Assembly (NCBI RefSeq): GCF_022867795.2
Contig: NZ_CP107006.1
Span: 682,001-746,000 of the forward strand
DNA length: 64,000 nucleotides
Reading direction: 5' to 3'
Source: Chitinophaga horti
GTDB lineage: Bacteria; Bacteroidota; Bacteroidia; Chitinophagales; Chitinophagaceae
Shown here: in pieces, positions 26,578 to 35,054 of the stretch
Layout of the letters: every line of letters begins with the position of its first letter
Position numbering within the stretch: position 1 is the stretch's first letter
Notes under the pieces: model-generated
What the model saw: the letters and a program-made list of their open reading frames with translations, nothing else
What the model was told of the DNA's origin: nothing
Database searches by the model: none
Made by a program: the position numbers and the translations under genes

Positions 26578-29001
26578 ATGAGAACAACAATCATCCTGCT
26601 AGCTTTGCTATGCTTCGGTATGTGCATGCCCCTCTTTGCCCAGCAACGTGGTAAGGTGTCGGTAAAGGTGCTGGACGAAGCCGGAAAGCCGCTGCCATAT
26701 GCCGGCGTGGCGGTTAAGAAGTCGGCCGACAGCGCCCTGTTAAAGGGACAAATGAGCGATGCCGATGGTAAAACCCAGATCGATCAGCTGCCAGCAGGCC
26801 GTTACTTTGTACAGGTGACGCAAATGGGTTATGCTCCCCATAATACAACTGCTTTTGACCTGGGCGCCAGCCAGCAACTGGAGCTGCCCAATATTACCAT
26901 GCGCTTATCCTCCAAAAACCTGAAGGAGGTAAATGTTACGGGCCAGAAGCCGTTCGTGGAACGTACCGAAGGCAAAACGGTATTGAATGTGGAAAGCAGT
27001 GTGGCTGCAGCCGGCAATAGTGTGATGGACTTGTTGCGCCGTGCGCCCGGTGTGTCGGTGGATAACAGCGATAATTTGTCGGTACGAGGTAAATCGGGGG
27101 TGACAGTGATGCTCGACGGCAAACTCACTTATCTCTCCAATGAAGCACTGGCCGAATTGCTGAAAAGTATGCCGGCAGAAACCGTATCTCAGATAGAAAT
27201 TATTACCAGTCCCAGCGCGCGGTACGATGCTGCAGGCAGTTCGGGTATCATCAATATCAAAACTAAAAAGGGACAACTTACCGGATTGAACGGGACCGCC
27301 AATGCGAACGTAGGGGCGGGCCGCTATTGGTTTTACGGGATAGGGGGCAGTGTAAACTGGCGCACGAAACGTTTTAATGCGTTTGGGACCGTGAACTACG
27401 GTGACCGCCAAAGTTATAACACCCGCGAGCTGCACCGTATTACAGGCGGCGCGCAGCCTACACAATTCCGGCAGGATGTGTACCAGACGAACGATTTTCT
27501 TAACCGCTCCTACAAAGCAGGTGTCGATTTCTTCATTACACCGAAACAAACGATCGGCGTACTCACGAATGCGTCGTACAATGCCTTTTGGCGAAACGCA
27601 CCCAGTGCCACAAAAATTTCTAACAAGGGCGCAGCGATCGATTCTATCCTGCATACGAGTGTGCGCGCTAATAATCGGTTTTCAAACACGACTTATAATC
27701 TTAACTACAAACTGAAACCAGATACGCTGGGCACAGAGTTTACCATCGATGCGGACTATGCGCATTTTCACAACAATATGCGCAACAACCTGGCCGATAG
27801 TATGGTGCAGGTTTCTTCCAGCGATGTTACGCAACGGAGCGCCATCAGCATGCGGCCTTACACTTACATCGATATTTATAGCATAAAGTCGGACCTGGTA
27901 CTCCCGCTTAGCAAAACCATTAAAGTGGAAGCAGGAGTGAAAGCGAGTTTCGTGAAGGTGGATAATTACATGCGTTATGACTCGCTGCTGAACGGCGAAT
28001 ACGTACCCGTAGCCTCGCAGTACGACCAGTTTAAGTACAACGAAAATGTGTACGCTGCCTACTTTGTGTACAAGCAACAATTCAAAAAGACCGACTTCAC
28101 CTTGGGGCTGCGCGCCGAGCATACGGAAGCGGACGCGAACTCCATTTCGTTAAAGAATCGCATCAAACGGAACTATTTAAACTGGTTCCCGAACTTTACC
28201 GCCGATCATAAGTTTTCGGAGAATCATAAGTTATCGCTGGCGTACTCGAAACGCATTAATCGTCCGGGTTACGGGATGCTTAATCCTTTCTACTTCTTCC
28301 TGGACAAGTTTACTTTCTTCCGCGGCAACTCTTACCTTACGCCGGAGTACACGCATAACACGGAACTGAGCTATATATTTAAAACGAAGTATATCGTATC
28401 CCTCGCATCGTCTGTTACTACAGACCTGATCGATGAATACCTGATACAGAACGATAAAACCAAGATTACCGTCAGCACGAACCGCAACCTCGGTACGCAG
28501 GTAAACTACGCGTTGAACCTGACGGCGCCTTTTGATCCGGCGAAGTGGTGGAACATTAACAGCAACGGCGCAGTGTACCATACCCGGTACCAGATAAGAG
28601 ATACGACGAGCACCTTTTATACCAGGCAACTATCCTGGAACCTCAACATCACGAATACGTTTACGCTGCCTGCCGATATTAAGATCGAACTGGGCGCATG
28701 GTATGAGGCGCCCACTGTATATGGCATTTTTAAATCACAGGCAATGGGCGGCGTTTGGGGTGGTATACAAAAGGAGATCATGAAGAAGAAGGCCACGCTG
28801 AAACTGAACGTACAGGACATATTCGCTACGAACCGCTTCAGGGGTACGGCCGACTACGGTAACGTGTACCTGCGGGTGAATAACCGCTGGCAGAACCGCA
28901 CCGCCAACCTGTCTTTCACCTACCGCTTCGGCAATACGAAGATTGAAGGTGCGCGGGAGCGAAAGACAGGTTCGGAGGAGGAGGCTAACCGTGCGGGTTA
29001 A
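26578..29001 (+). CDS. TonB-dependent receptor-like outer membrane beta-barrel protein (OMP_b-brl_3 type)
   Basis: 807 aa. Signal peptide ending at PLFAQQ; CarboxypepD_reg-like N-terminal domain (VSVKVLDEAGKPLPYAGVAV, LPAGRYFVQVTQMGY); plug (VNVTGQKPFVERTEGKTVLN, MDLLRRAPGVSVD, VRGKSGVTVMLDG, IEIITSPSARYDAAGSSGII); then the barrel (NRPGYGMLNPFYFF, LTPEYTHNTELSY). No STN domain and no SusD partner, so an orphan receptor of unknown ligand. Ends in charged residues after the last strand (NLSFTYRFG). Convergent with the serine hydrolase (2 nt). Confidence 0.9.
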   Translation: MRTTIILLALLCFGMCMPLFAQQRGKVSVKVLDEAGKPLPYAGVAVKKSADSALLKGQMSDADGKTQIDQLPAGRYFVQVTQMGYAPHNTTAFDLGASQQLELPNITMRLSSKNLKEVNVTGQKPFVERTEGKTVLNVESSVAAAGNSVMDLLRRAPGVSVDNSDNLSVRGKSGVTVMLDGKLTYLSNEALAELLKSMPAETVSQIEIITSPSARYDAAGSSGIINIKTKKGQLTGLNGTANANVGAGRYWFYGIGGSVNWRTKRFNAFGTVNYGDRQSYNTRELHRITGGAQPTQFRQDVYQTNDFLNRSYKAGVDFFITPKQTIGVLTNASYNAFWRNAPSATKISNKGAAIDSILHTSVRANNRFSNTTYNLNYKLKPDTLGTEFTIDADYAHFHNNMRNNLADSMVQVSSSDVTQRSAISMRPYTYIDIYSIKSDLVLPLSKTIKVEAGVKASFVKVDNYMRYDSLLNGEYVPVASQYDQFKYNENVYAAYFVYKQQFKKTDFTLGLRAEHTEADANSISLKNRIKRNYLNWFPNFTADHKFSENHKLSLAYSKRINRPGYGMLNPFYFFLDKFTFFRGNSYLTPEYTHNTELSYIFKTKYIVSLASSVTTDLIDEYLIQNDKTKITVSTNRNLGTQVNYALNLTAPFDPAKWWNINSNGAVYHTRYQIRDTTSTFYTRQLSWNLNITNTFTLPADIKIELGAWYEAPTVYGIFKSQAMGGVWGGIQKEIMKKKATLKLNVQDIFATNRFRGTADYGNVYLRVNNRWQNRTANLSFTYRFGNTKIEGARERKTGSEEEANRAG

Positions 29002-29003
29002 GA

Positions 29004-30329
29004 TTAGTCTTTCTTGAAAATCATCTGCCGGCCGCTTTGGGTGAGTGTAAAACTGTTCACCTGGTCTTTATCGTCGCGGTTAAATTTTATTTTGATGTGC
29101 TGCTCTTCGGCGTCATAAAAACTATCTTTTCCGTCGGCAGCCATCACTTTTTCATTCTGACCGCGTGGCACGGCATGCAGCTCGCCATTTTGCACGCTGA
29201 ACATCACACTAAAACCATTTTCGGCGGTATAATTACCCTTGTATTGCTCCAGCAGCGCCAGGTCGACTTTTACAGATGGATTGTCTGCCGGCGGCGGTGC
29301 ATCCAGGTAAATCGTTTTCCATAAACCATCCGTGATCGTATTTAATAGACTGTTAGATACGTTCGATAACAGTATAATACAGGCCTCATCTTCCGGTATA
29401 CGACTGATCGTCGTGTTGAACCCGTGGATGCCTCCGCCATGGCCGATCTTACGTTTTCCTGCCACCGAGTCGATGACCCAGCCGAAGCCGTAATTGTTTA
29501 ACACCGGCATGTAAGCCTGCGTAGCTGAAGCGGCGCTGATGATGCGGTTGGCCGACATCCCCTGGTGCCATTTGTATAAGTCGCCGGTGGTGGAATAGGC
29601 GGCACCCGCGGCGTAACTGATGCTTGAATCCACGATCGGTGCGCGCCTCGCCAGGGTAAAGTAGCCGGTTGCTTTTTCCCGCGATTTAAGCCTGGTGAAG
29701 TCGAAGCCTGTATGCGTCATTTTTAGTGGTGTGAACAGGTAGCGACGGGCGGCCTGGTAGTAAGGCATCTTCGTCACATCCTCGATAATATAGCCTAACA
29801 ACATATAATTCGAGTTCGAATACTGGTACTTACTGCCCGGCGAAAATTCTAACGGTTTGTGCTGAAACAATGCCAGCATGCTGTCGCGGCTGAAGTGTTT
29901 TTCGATCTGGCTTTGCATGAAAACCCGATCGTTCGTGTAATTGAAAATGCCCGAAGTATGCGACATGAGTTGCGCAATGGTGATGCTGTCGCCCTTTGGA
30001 TAGGAGGGGAAGTACTTACTGAGCCGTTCGTTTACGTTCAGCTTTTTCTCCTCTTGCAGTCTGAGAATGATGGTAGACGTGAATTGTTTTGTGATAGAGC
30101 CAAGCTGGAAAATACTGTTCTCGTCATTCTTGACCAGCTTCGCTGAATCGCGGAAGCCGTAGCCTTTGGTAAGGACGACGGTACCCTTGTAGGCGACGAG
30201 GGCCGATCCGTTAAACTGTCCTTTACGGGCATAGTAATTCAGTACCGTGTCTAGTTTGGCAGACAGGTTTTGCGCAGAGGCAAGCGTTGCCAGGCATAGC
30301 CATAACAACAGCAGCGATGATCGCTTCAT
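29004..30329 (-). CDS. serine hydrolase, beta-lactamase class C-like
   Basis: 441 aa with a signal peptide (LLLLWLCLATLASAQ). Penicillin-binding/class C triad: Ser78-x-x-Lys81 (GSITKQF), Tyr170-Ser-Asn172 (YQYSNSNYMLLGY) and a HGGG motif (KIGHGGGIHGFNT) in place of KTG. The C-terminal about 90 residues form an added beta domain (DUF3471-like: LEQYKGNYTAENGFSV, QNGELHAVPRGQ). Periplasmic peptidase or esterase; beta-lactam resistance is not implied. The upstream region holds a triple half-site operator-like sequence. Confidence 0.9.
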   Translation of the reverse strand: MKRSSLLLLWLCLATLASAQNLSAKLDTVLNYYARKGQFNGSALVAYKGTVVLTKGYGFRDSAKLVKNDENSIFQLGSITKQFTSTIILRLQEEKKLNVNERLSKYFPSYPKGDSITIAQLMSHTSGIFNYTNDRVFMQSQIEKHFSRDSMLALFQHKPLEFSPGSKYQYSNSNYMLLGYIIEDVTKMPYYQAARRYLFTPLKMTHTGFDFTRLKSREKATGYFTLARRAPIVDSSISYAAGAAYSTTGDLYKWHQGMSANRIISAASATQAYMPVLNNYGFGWVIDSVAGKRKIGHGGGIHGFNTTISRIPEDEACIILLSNVSNSLLNTITDGLWKTIYLDAPPPADNPSVKVDLALLEQYKGNYTAENGFSVMFSVQNGELHAVPRGQNEKVMAADGKDSFYDAEEQHIKIKFNRDDKDQVNSFTLTQSGRQMIFKKD

Positions 30330-30400
30330 GGTAAAAAGGTTGTTTGGGTTATTAGTAAGTAAGCAGGATGGAAAACTTACATAATCGTTGTAAAAATAGG

Positions 30401-30430
30401 ATAGTATTATGTACTATGCAATACATAGTA
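30401..30430. promoter_or_regulatory. operator-like triple half-site upstream of the serine hydrolase
   Basis: Three alternating half-sites: ATAGTA (30401-30406), TACTAT (30412-30417) and ATAGTA (30425-30430). The inner pair forms a perfect 7+5+7 palindrome TACTATG-CAATA-CATAGTA. It lies about 72-101 nt upstream of the hydrolase start in its promoter region. The pattern resembles operators of dimeric winged-helix repressors (BlaI or PadR types); no such regulator gene is in the window. Confidence 0.45.
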
Positions 30431-30532
30431 GCGATATTATGAGGCATCTTATCGAGTGGCAGGGTGGTGGTCGTTGAAGGGTGTGACACAACGGCGGGTG
30501 AGCAGGGCATCCGCCGTTGGTCTCATCATGAT

Positions 30533-31192
30533 TTATTTTCCCGTTTCCGCATGTGGCGCGTCTACCGGTTTGGATTCGGGGGAGCCTTTTTGCCGCAGGA
30601 AGATGGAGAGGATGACTATAGCCGCGACGGATAGAAATTCGCTTTGCCAGTTCTGGAACGATTCGAACCAGAATTTGGAATTTAGCAGGTATTCAGACAC
30701 GCTTTCCAGCGGTTTGCCCTGTTCGGCCTGTTCGATGTTAAATGTGTCCATGCTGCCCTTAAAATGCAGTACGAACGACACCAGGAACAAGCCAAAGAAG
30801 GCGATGGACAACGAATTGCGGTAAAAGGCCAGCCATATACCGCCTTTGTTTACCGACCAGGGCGCATCGGGGCTAGGTACAGGTTCGCGGTCCACTTCTT
30901 CTTTCTCTTCGAGGGATTTGGACTCCGCCGATCCCTTTTGCCGCAGCCACACGGTGAGCAATACGTACATACCCATCTGCAAAAATTCACTTTCCCAGTT
31001 TTCGAACGTGGCCTCGATGAAGTGGGGGCTCGTCAGATAAGGGGCAAAGGCAATTTCCGCCTGTCCTTTTTCGGACAGTTCTTCATTAAATTGCAGCCAG
31101 CCTGTGTAGGCCTGTGCGCAAAGGCATATCAACAACATGGATACGAAGGCAATGGAGAGGCCGTTGCGGTACCACCAGCTATTTTTTTTCAT
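30533..31192 (-). CDS. DUF6766 family membrane protein with internal duplication
   Basis: 219 aa made of two homologous halves. Each has a first helix (YRNGLSIAFVSMLLICLCAQ / YRNSLSIAFFGLFLVSFVLH), a loop with a tract ending in ENWESEFL / QNWQSEFL, a second helix (MGMYVLLTVWL / VAAIVILSIFL) and the box RQKGSAESK / RQKGSPESK. So four membrane helices with pseudo-twofold symmetry. Family function is unknown. It lies 69 nt downstream of the H1-like gene on the same strand. Confidence 0.85.
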   Translation of the reverse strand: MKKNSWWYRNGLSIAFVSMLLICLCAQAYTGWLQFNEELSEKGQAEIAFAPYLTSPHFIEATFENWESEFLQMGMYVLLTVWLRQKGSAESKSLEEKEEVDREPVPSPDAPWSVNKGGIWLAFYRNSLSIAFFGLFLVSFVLHFKGSMDTFNIEQAEQGKPLESVSEYLLNSKFWFESFQNWQSEFLSVAAIVILSIFLRQKGSPESKPVDAPHAETGK

Positions 31193-31261
31193 GGATACTT
31201 ACATTTTGAAAGGCCGGCAATTACGCCGGCCCCTTCATTTATGATTGGAACAGAAAAGGTG

Positions 31262-31705
31262 TTAAGATTTGCGGCGTGAAGCGGCCTTCTTTTTAGGTGC
31301 GGCCTTTTTAGCGGCGGCTTTCTTCTTTGGTGTCGCTTTTTTAGCAGCGGCTTTCTTTTTCGGAGCAGCCTTTTTAGCGGCGGCTTTCTTTGGCGTTGCT
31401 TTCTTAGCAGCAGCCTTCTTAGGTGCCGCTCTTTTAGCGGCGGCTTTTTTCGGTGTCGCTTTTTTAGCAGCGGCTTTTTTCGGCGTTGCTTTCTTGGCAG
31501 CAGCTTTCTTCGGTGTTGCTTTTTTAGCTGCAGCCTTTTTAGGCGCTTTCGCTCCTTCTGAACGGGCTTCGGAGAGGCCAATGGCGATCGCCTGTTTAGG
31601 ATTGGTTACTTTTTTGCCGCTACGACCGCTTTTCAGCTTGCCTTCATGCATTTCATGCATGGCGCGTTCAACTTTGCCACCGGCTTTTTTACTGTACTTT
31701 GCCAT
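31262..31705 (-). CDS. DUF6496-like protein with histone H1-like Lys/Ala repeat tail
   Basis: 147 aa from the ATG at 31705. N-terminal domain ([49 protein letters not shown]) matches what I know as DUF6496. From residue about 55 the rest is an alanine/lysine/proline repeat with the unit [10 protein letters not shown] in nine or so copies, very like the C-terminal tails of histone H1, Hc1 and AlgP. Such tails bind DNA without sequence preference. It is probably a nucleoid or stress-associated DNA-binding protein; that is inference. Other frames across the repeat are open too and are artefacts of the repeat. Confidence 0.82.
   Translation of the reverse strand: MAKYSKKAGGKVERAMHEMHEGKLKSGRSGKKVTNPKQAIAIGLSEARSEGAKAPKKAAAKKATPKKAAAKKATPKKAAAKKATPKKAAAKRAAPKKAAAKKATPKKAAAKKAAPKKKAAAKKATPKKKAAAKKAAPKKKAASRRKS
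31270..31545 (-). repeat. 30-bp tandem repeats coding the Lys/Ala tail
   Basis: Imperfect in-frame units of about 30 nt encoding [10 protein letters not shown] and variants ([16 protein letters not shown]). Synonymous differences between units show that they are not recent perfect duplications. Confidence 0.8.
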
Positions 31706-32031
31706 AACATTTGAATTTAAGGTTAGTAAGCAACTGATGCATTCCATTCCTTTTCAGGTGCTGGCCTGCAAATATATCTTTCTGGCTGTAGCCTTCATTA
31801 TAAAGGGGGTACGGTGCACGCACCTTTGTAATTATATGATAAAAGCTGTGCCACCTCTTCCTGCTGATGAGGTTAAACCTGCTGTGGGCGCTTGTTTCAG
31901 CAGGGTTTGCCGTAGAGGATTACCTGCGCTCTGCCATAAAAAGATGTGGAGAAATACATGCAACACGGGGCGCAACGTTCGGCTACGAGCGGCTTTAGGC
32001 ATCGGGGAATAACTTTTGTTCCAGATACACT
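31706..32031. other. intergenic region with a promoter-like box and an imperfect hairpin
   Basis: 326 nt without a convincing gene. On the minus strand TATATTTG (31769-31776) matches the Bacteroidota -7 consensus TAnnTTTG and could serve the H1-like gene, 64 nt away. An imperfect inverted repeat (AAACCTGCTG at 31875-31884 with CAGCAGGGTTT at 31898-31908) has no assigned role. TAACTTTTG just before the next plus-strand gene is a near-match to the same promoter box. Confidence 0.4.
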
Positions 32032-34218
32032 ATGCGAACACCTTGGTCTTTATCAATAATTGAATATCTGAAGAGAGAAGAGCAGGAAGTATTAATCGGG
32101 CGGCGCGTCCGTAATATGGAGTTGCAAGTATTGAACAGTGGTGAAGCGTTGCTGGCTTCCATAAAGCTCGGTAAATCTCATTTGTGCTGCGCGATGGCGT
32201 ACGCGCCTGGTGGCGGCTTGCAGTTGAAACGGATGCTGGAAGAGGGCGACAGGTATGTTTTCTTTCTTTCGTCTCCAATTGGCGACATGAAGGTCACTTT
32301 AGAGGTGACGGATGAGGAGCAGCAGTTGTTGCATTACAACTGTGAACTTACGCCTGCCGCGCCTTTATTTATTCCGTTCTGGCCGCGCGATGTACATGTG
32401 TTGGATGAACGGGGCGATGGTACAGTACATGTTAAACAGGTAGGTGCCCGCTCGGGCGTGACTTTCGCTACGATGAGCCGGCCTGAGTTATTATGCATCT
32501 GCTACCAGCAAGATCTATCCATGCTCGGCGCGTATTGTGAAGAGATCGGCGTGCCTGCGCAAAATGCGGTGGGCGGCGACTGGCCGGAGTTTGGATTTTC
32601 GCTTCCACCGACCAAAGAAAAACCGCTACCGCCAGATAAACAGTTTGTCATCAGCGATGCCTATCTGCTTATCGATCAGCAGCCCGTACTGCAGGAGTTT
32701 GATCTGGCGCGAGAGTACCTGCGGGCCATTGCGCGCATCTATCTTCATATTGCACGGCCGGAAACAAAAATGCACGATTGGCCGTTGATAGTGAAACGTT
32801 CATTGCTCGGACTGGAACATCACCACGGCTGCTGGAATTTTGTGAGCCGCAACTTTTATCTGACGCCGTATGTCGGCGATTACAGCGGTGCACCCGAAAT
32901 TATGGTGCAACTTGCAGTGTTGATGCCTTTGCACGATTACCGCAAATGGAGTGGCGAACCGCTCGCACTCATCGATTCGTTGGAAAAAGGTATTGGTGAT
33001 TTTTACGACGAACGCCTGCGTACCATCATACGTTGGCTGCCGGCTGCGGAAGATCGCCTGACGGGTGACGAGGAGCAAAAGAAGCCCCGTGTAATGGATG
33101 CATGGTACCTGCATCACCCGCTGCTTAATTTGTCGCGTATGGCAAAGATGGGCAATAAGTCGGCCGAACGTTTGTTTATCGGTTCGCTCGATTATGTGAT
33201 CAAAGTAGCGCATCATTTCAAATACCACTGGCCGGTATTTTATAATGTAGATACGTTGGAAGTGATAAAGGCGGAAACCGCACCAGGCAAAGGTGGAGAG
33301 AAGGATGTAGCGGGCATTTACGCACATATCATGTTGCAGGCCTGGGAGCTTACCGGCGACAAACGATACCTGCGGGAAGCAGAGAAAGCAGCGATCACAC
33401 TCACCGATTTCGGCTTCGATATGTTTTACCAGGCAAACAACACCGCCTTTTCCGCCGGCGCTATGCTGCGGCTGTACAAGGTGACCGGTAAAAAGCGGTT
33501 CCTCGATCTGAGTTATCTCTGCATCGCCAACCTGTTTAAAAACATGCGGCTGTGGAATTGCAACTATGGTCATGGTAAACACTATCCTACTTTCTTCGCG
33601 CTTTATCCGCTGAATGACGCACCGTATACCGCCGTTTATGAGGAGCAGGAAGGCTTTGCAGCCATACATGACTTTTTACAACAGGCAGAAGGGGTAGATA
33701 TTATGCCGGCAGTTTCGCTATTGCTGGCAGAGTATGTGAGATTCCTGATCTATCGCGCAGCCTACTACTTCCCGGTTATGCTGCCGGAAGAGGTGTTAGT
33801 GCCAAAACCTAAAGCAGGCGAGCTGGATAAAGAACTATGGGTCGCCATCGAGGACCTGCACGACGGCTTTGAGCAGTCGGGCAGCGTAGGGCAGGAGGTA
33901 TATGGTGCGGGGCTGGCCTTCGGCATTGTGCCCAGGCATTACCTGAAGTTGCCCAATGAAACCTTTACCATTTTCATCGATTACCCCACTACCGGGTTTG
34001 ATGCCGGTAAGGGACGCTCCGTCAAATTCGGCGTGAAGGGATATAAACTGCTGAAATGCAGGCTGGCGATCATTAAAACGAGCGCTGCACCGTTGCCTGA
34101 GTTCAAGGTGCGCGGCAGCGACCAGGGGCTTATTACAGGCGGTTTAAACAGTGACGGCCATCTATGCTTTGATGTACAGGGTGACCAGGAAATAACAATT
34201 AACTGGACAAAAAACTAA
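32032..34218 (+). CDS. hypothetical protein, probable alpha/alpha-toroid glycosidase-like domain
   Basis: 728 aa, no signal peptide. Residues 1-200 look mostly beta; residues about 260-590 are a run of helices with hairpin spacing (DYVIKVAHHFKYHWPVFYNV, GIYAHIMLQAWELTGDKRYL, AGAMLRLYKVTGKKRFLDLS, ANLFKNMRLWNCNYGHG) resembling the (alpha/alpha)6 folds of glycosidases, lyases and glucuronyl C5-epimerases. A GDKRYL / GKKRFL repeat recurs, as in such toroids. The C-terminal 100 residues are beta again. I do not recognise a named family and no catalytic residues can be assigned. It is followed after 9 nt by an SDR gene, probably one operon. Confidence 0.75.
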   Translation: MRTPWSLSIIEYLKREEQEVLIGRRVRNMELQVLNSGEALLASIKLGKSHLCCAMAYAPGGGLQLKRMLEEGDRYVFFLSSPIGDMKVTLEVTDEEQQLLHYNCELTPAAPLFIPFWPRDVHVLDERGDGTVHVKQVGARSGVTFATMSRPELLCICYQQDLSMLGAYCEEIGVPAQNAVGGDWPEFGFSLPPTKEKPLPPDKQFVISDAYLLIDQQPVLQEFDLAREYLRAIARIYLHIARPETKMHDWPLIVKRSLLGLEHHHGCWNFVSRNFYLTPYVGDYSGAPEIMVQLAVLMPLHDYRKWSGEPLALIDSLEKGIGDFYDERLRTIIRWLPAAEDRLTGDEEQKKPRVMDAWYLHHPLLNLSRMAKMGNKSAERLFIGSLDYVIKVAHHFKYHWPVFYNVDTLEVIKAETAPGKGGEKDVAGIYAHIMLQAWELTGDKRYLREAEKAAITLTDFGFDMFYQANNTAFSAGAMLRLYKVTGKKRFLDLSYLCIANLFKNMRLWNCNYGHGKHYPTFFALYPLNDAPYTAVYEEQEGFAAIHDFLQQAEGVDIMPAVSLLLAEYVRFLIYRAAYYFPVMLPEEVLVPKPKAGELDKELWVAIEDLHDGFEQSGSVGQEVYGAGLAFGIVPRHYLKLPNETFTIFIDYPTTGFDAGKGRSVKFGVKGYKLLKCRLAIIKTSAAPLPEFKVRGSDQGLITGGLNSDGHLCFDVQGDQEITINWTKN

Positions 34219-34227
34219 TTACCAGAT

Positions 34228-34995
34228 ATGACACAACCACTTACAGACCAGGCGGCGTATTTGCCTTATGGTATCAGGGGCAAAAGAGCGTTGATTACCG
34301 GGGGGACCACCGGCATCGGACGGGCCACAGCATTAATGCTGGCGGCTAATGGAGCCAATGTGATCATCCTCGGCCGGCATGAAAAAGAATTGAATGACAC
34401 CCTGGAAGATTTTAATAAACAAGGTTTGACATCACAGGTGAGCGGCATCGTCGCCGATATCGCTACACGTGAAGGTATCGAGCAAACTTTCCAGGAGGTG
34501 GATGCACATCCGGAAGGACTGGATATTCTCGTAAATAATGCTGCATTAGCCTACCAGAGCATTGCGGACGGAAGCTACAGCGATTGGGAATACGTGTTGA
34601 AGACAAACCTGCTGGGCTACCTGGCCTGCTCTCACGAAGCTGCCAAACGCATGAAGGGCAAAGACGGTCATATCGTAAACATCGGCTCCATGAGCGCCGA
34701 AGTGCGGGAGGCCGGCAGTTCAGTGTACGTTGCTACTAAATCGGGCATAGAAGGCTTTTCCGCCGCTTTGCGGAAAGAGCTAAACCCTGAAGGTATAAAG
34801 GTGACGCTCATTGAACCCGGGGCAGTTGGTACGGACATGCAGCCTGTCTCCGTACCGGATCAGCGTGAAAAAGAAGAGAAAGGGGAGATGCTTAAAGCGG
34901 AAGATATTGCGGCTTGCGTGCTGTATACGCTTTGCCAGCCGAAACGTTGTGACGTGGTGTTGGTGCAGATACGGCCGCACCTGCAATTGATATAA
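34228..34995 (+). CDS. short-chain dehydrogenase/reductase (SDR)
   Basis: 255 aa classical SDR. Nucleotide-binding TGGTTGIG (24-31), NNA motif (LDILVNNAAL), Ser in NIGSMS, and catalytic Tyr167-x3-Lys171 (YVATK). Arg residues after the first strand (LGRHEKE) favour NADPH. Ends in a hydrophobic tail (VQIRPHLQLI). Downstream of the toroid-like gene with a 9-nt gap, so the two may act on one sugar-like substrate; that is inference from position. Confidence 0.9.
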   Translation: MTQPLTDQAAYLPYGIRGKRALITGGTTGIGRATALMLAANGANVIILGRHEKELNDTLEDFNKQGLTSQVSGIVADIATREGIEQTFQEVDAHPEGLDILVNNAALAYQSIADGSYSDWEYVLKTNLLGYLACSHEAAKRMKGKDGHIVNIGSMSAEVREAGSSVYVATKSGIEGFSAALRKELNPEGIKVTLIEPGAVGTDMQPVSVPDQREKEEKGEMLKAEDIAACVLYTLCQPKRCDVVLVQIRPHLQLI

Positions 34996-35017
34996 ATGAA
35001 CGAGTAGGATTTCGCAG

Positions 35018-35045
35018 GGCTGGCAGGTAACCTGTGAGCCTTTGC
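35018..35045 (+). terminator. possible terminator after the SDR gene
   Basis: Stem GGCTGGCAGGT / ACCTGTGAGCC with one mismatch and a G-U pair, followed by TTTG. It lies between two convergent genes. The T run is short, so confidence is low. Confidence 0.35.
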
Positions 35046-35054
35046 TGTCAGCAT

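Noticed and set aside
29004..30329. True beta-lactamase resistance gene
   Set aside because: Has a HGGG motif instead of KTG and a C-terminal added domain, typical of generic serine hydrolases.
31189..31581. Arg/Lys/Leu-rich alternative frame over the H1-like gene
   Set aside because: Frame kept open only by the repetitive sequence; the [10 protein letters not shown] frame has a recognised N-terminal domain.
31269..32012. Plus-strand Ala/Phe-rich 247-codon frame
   Set aside because: Antisense of the Lys/Ala repeats; looks membrane-like only because AAG/GCC reverse to CTT/GGC.
32800..33669. 289-codon minus-strand frame
   Set aside because: Antisense to the toroid-like gene, whose own frame is open for 728 codons.
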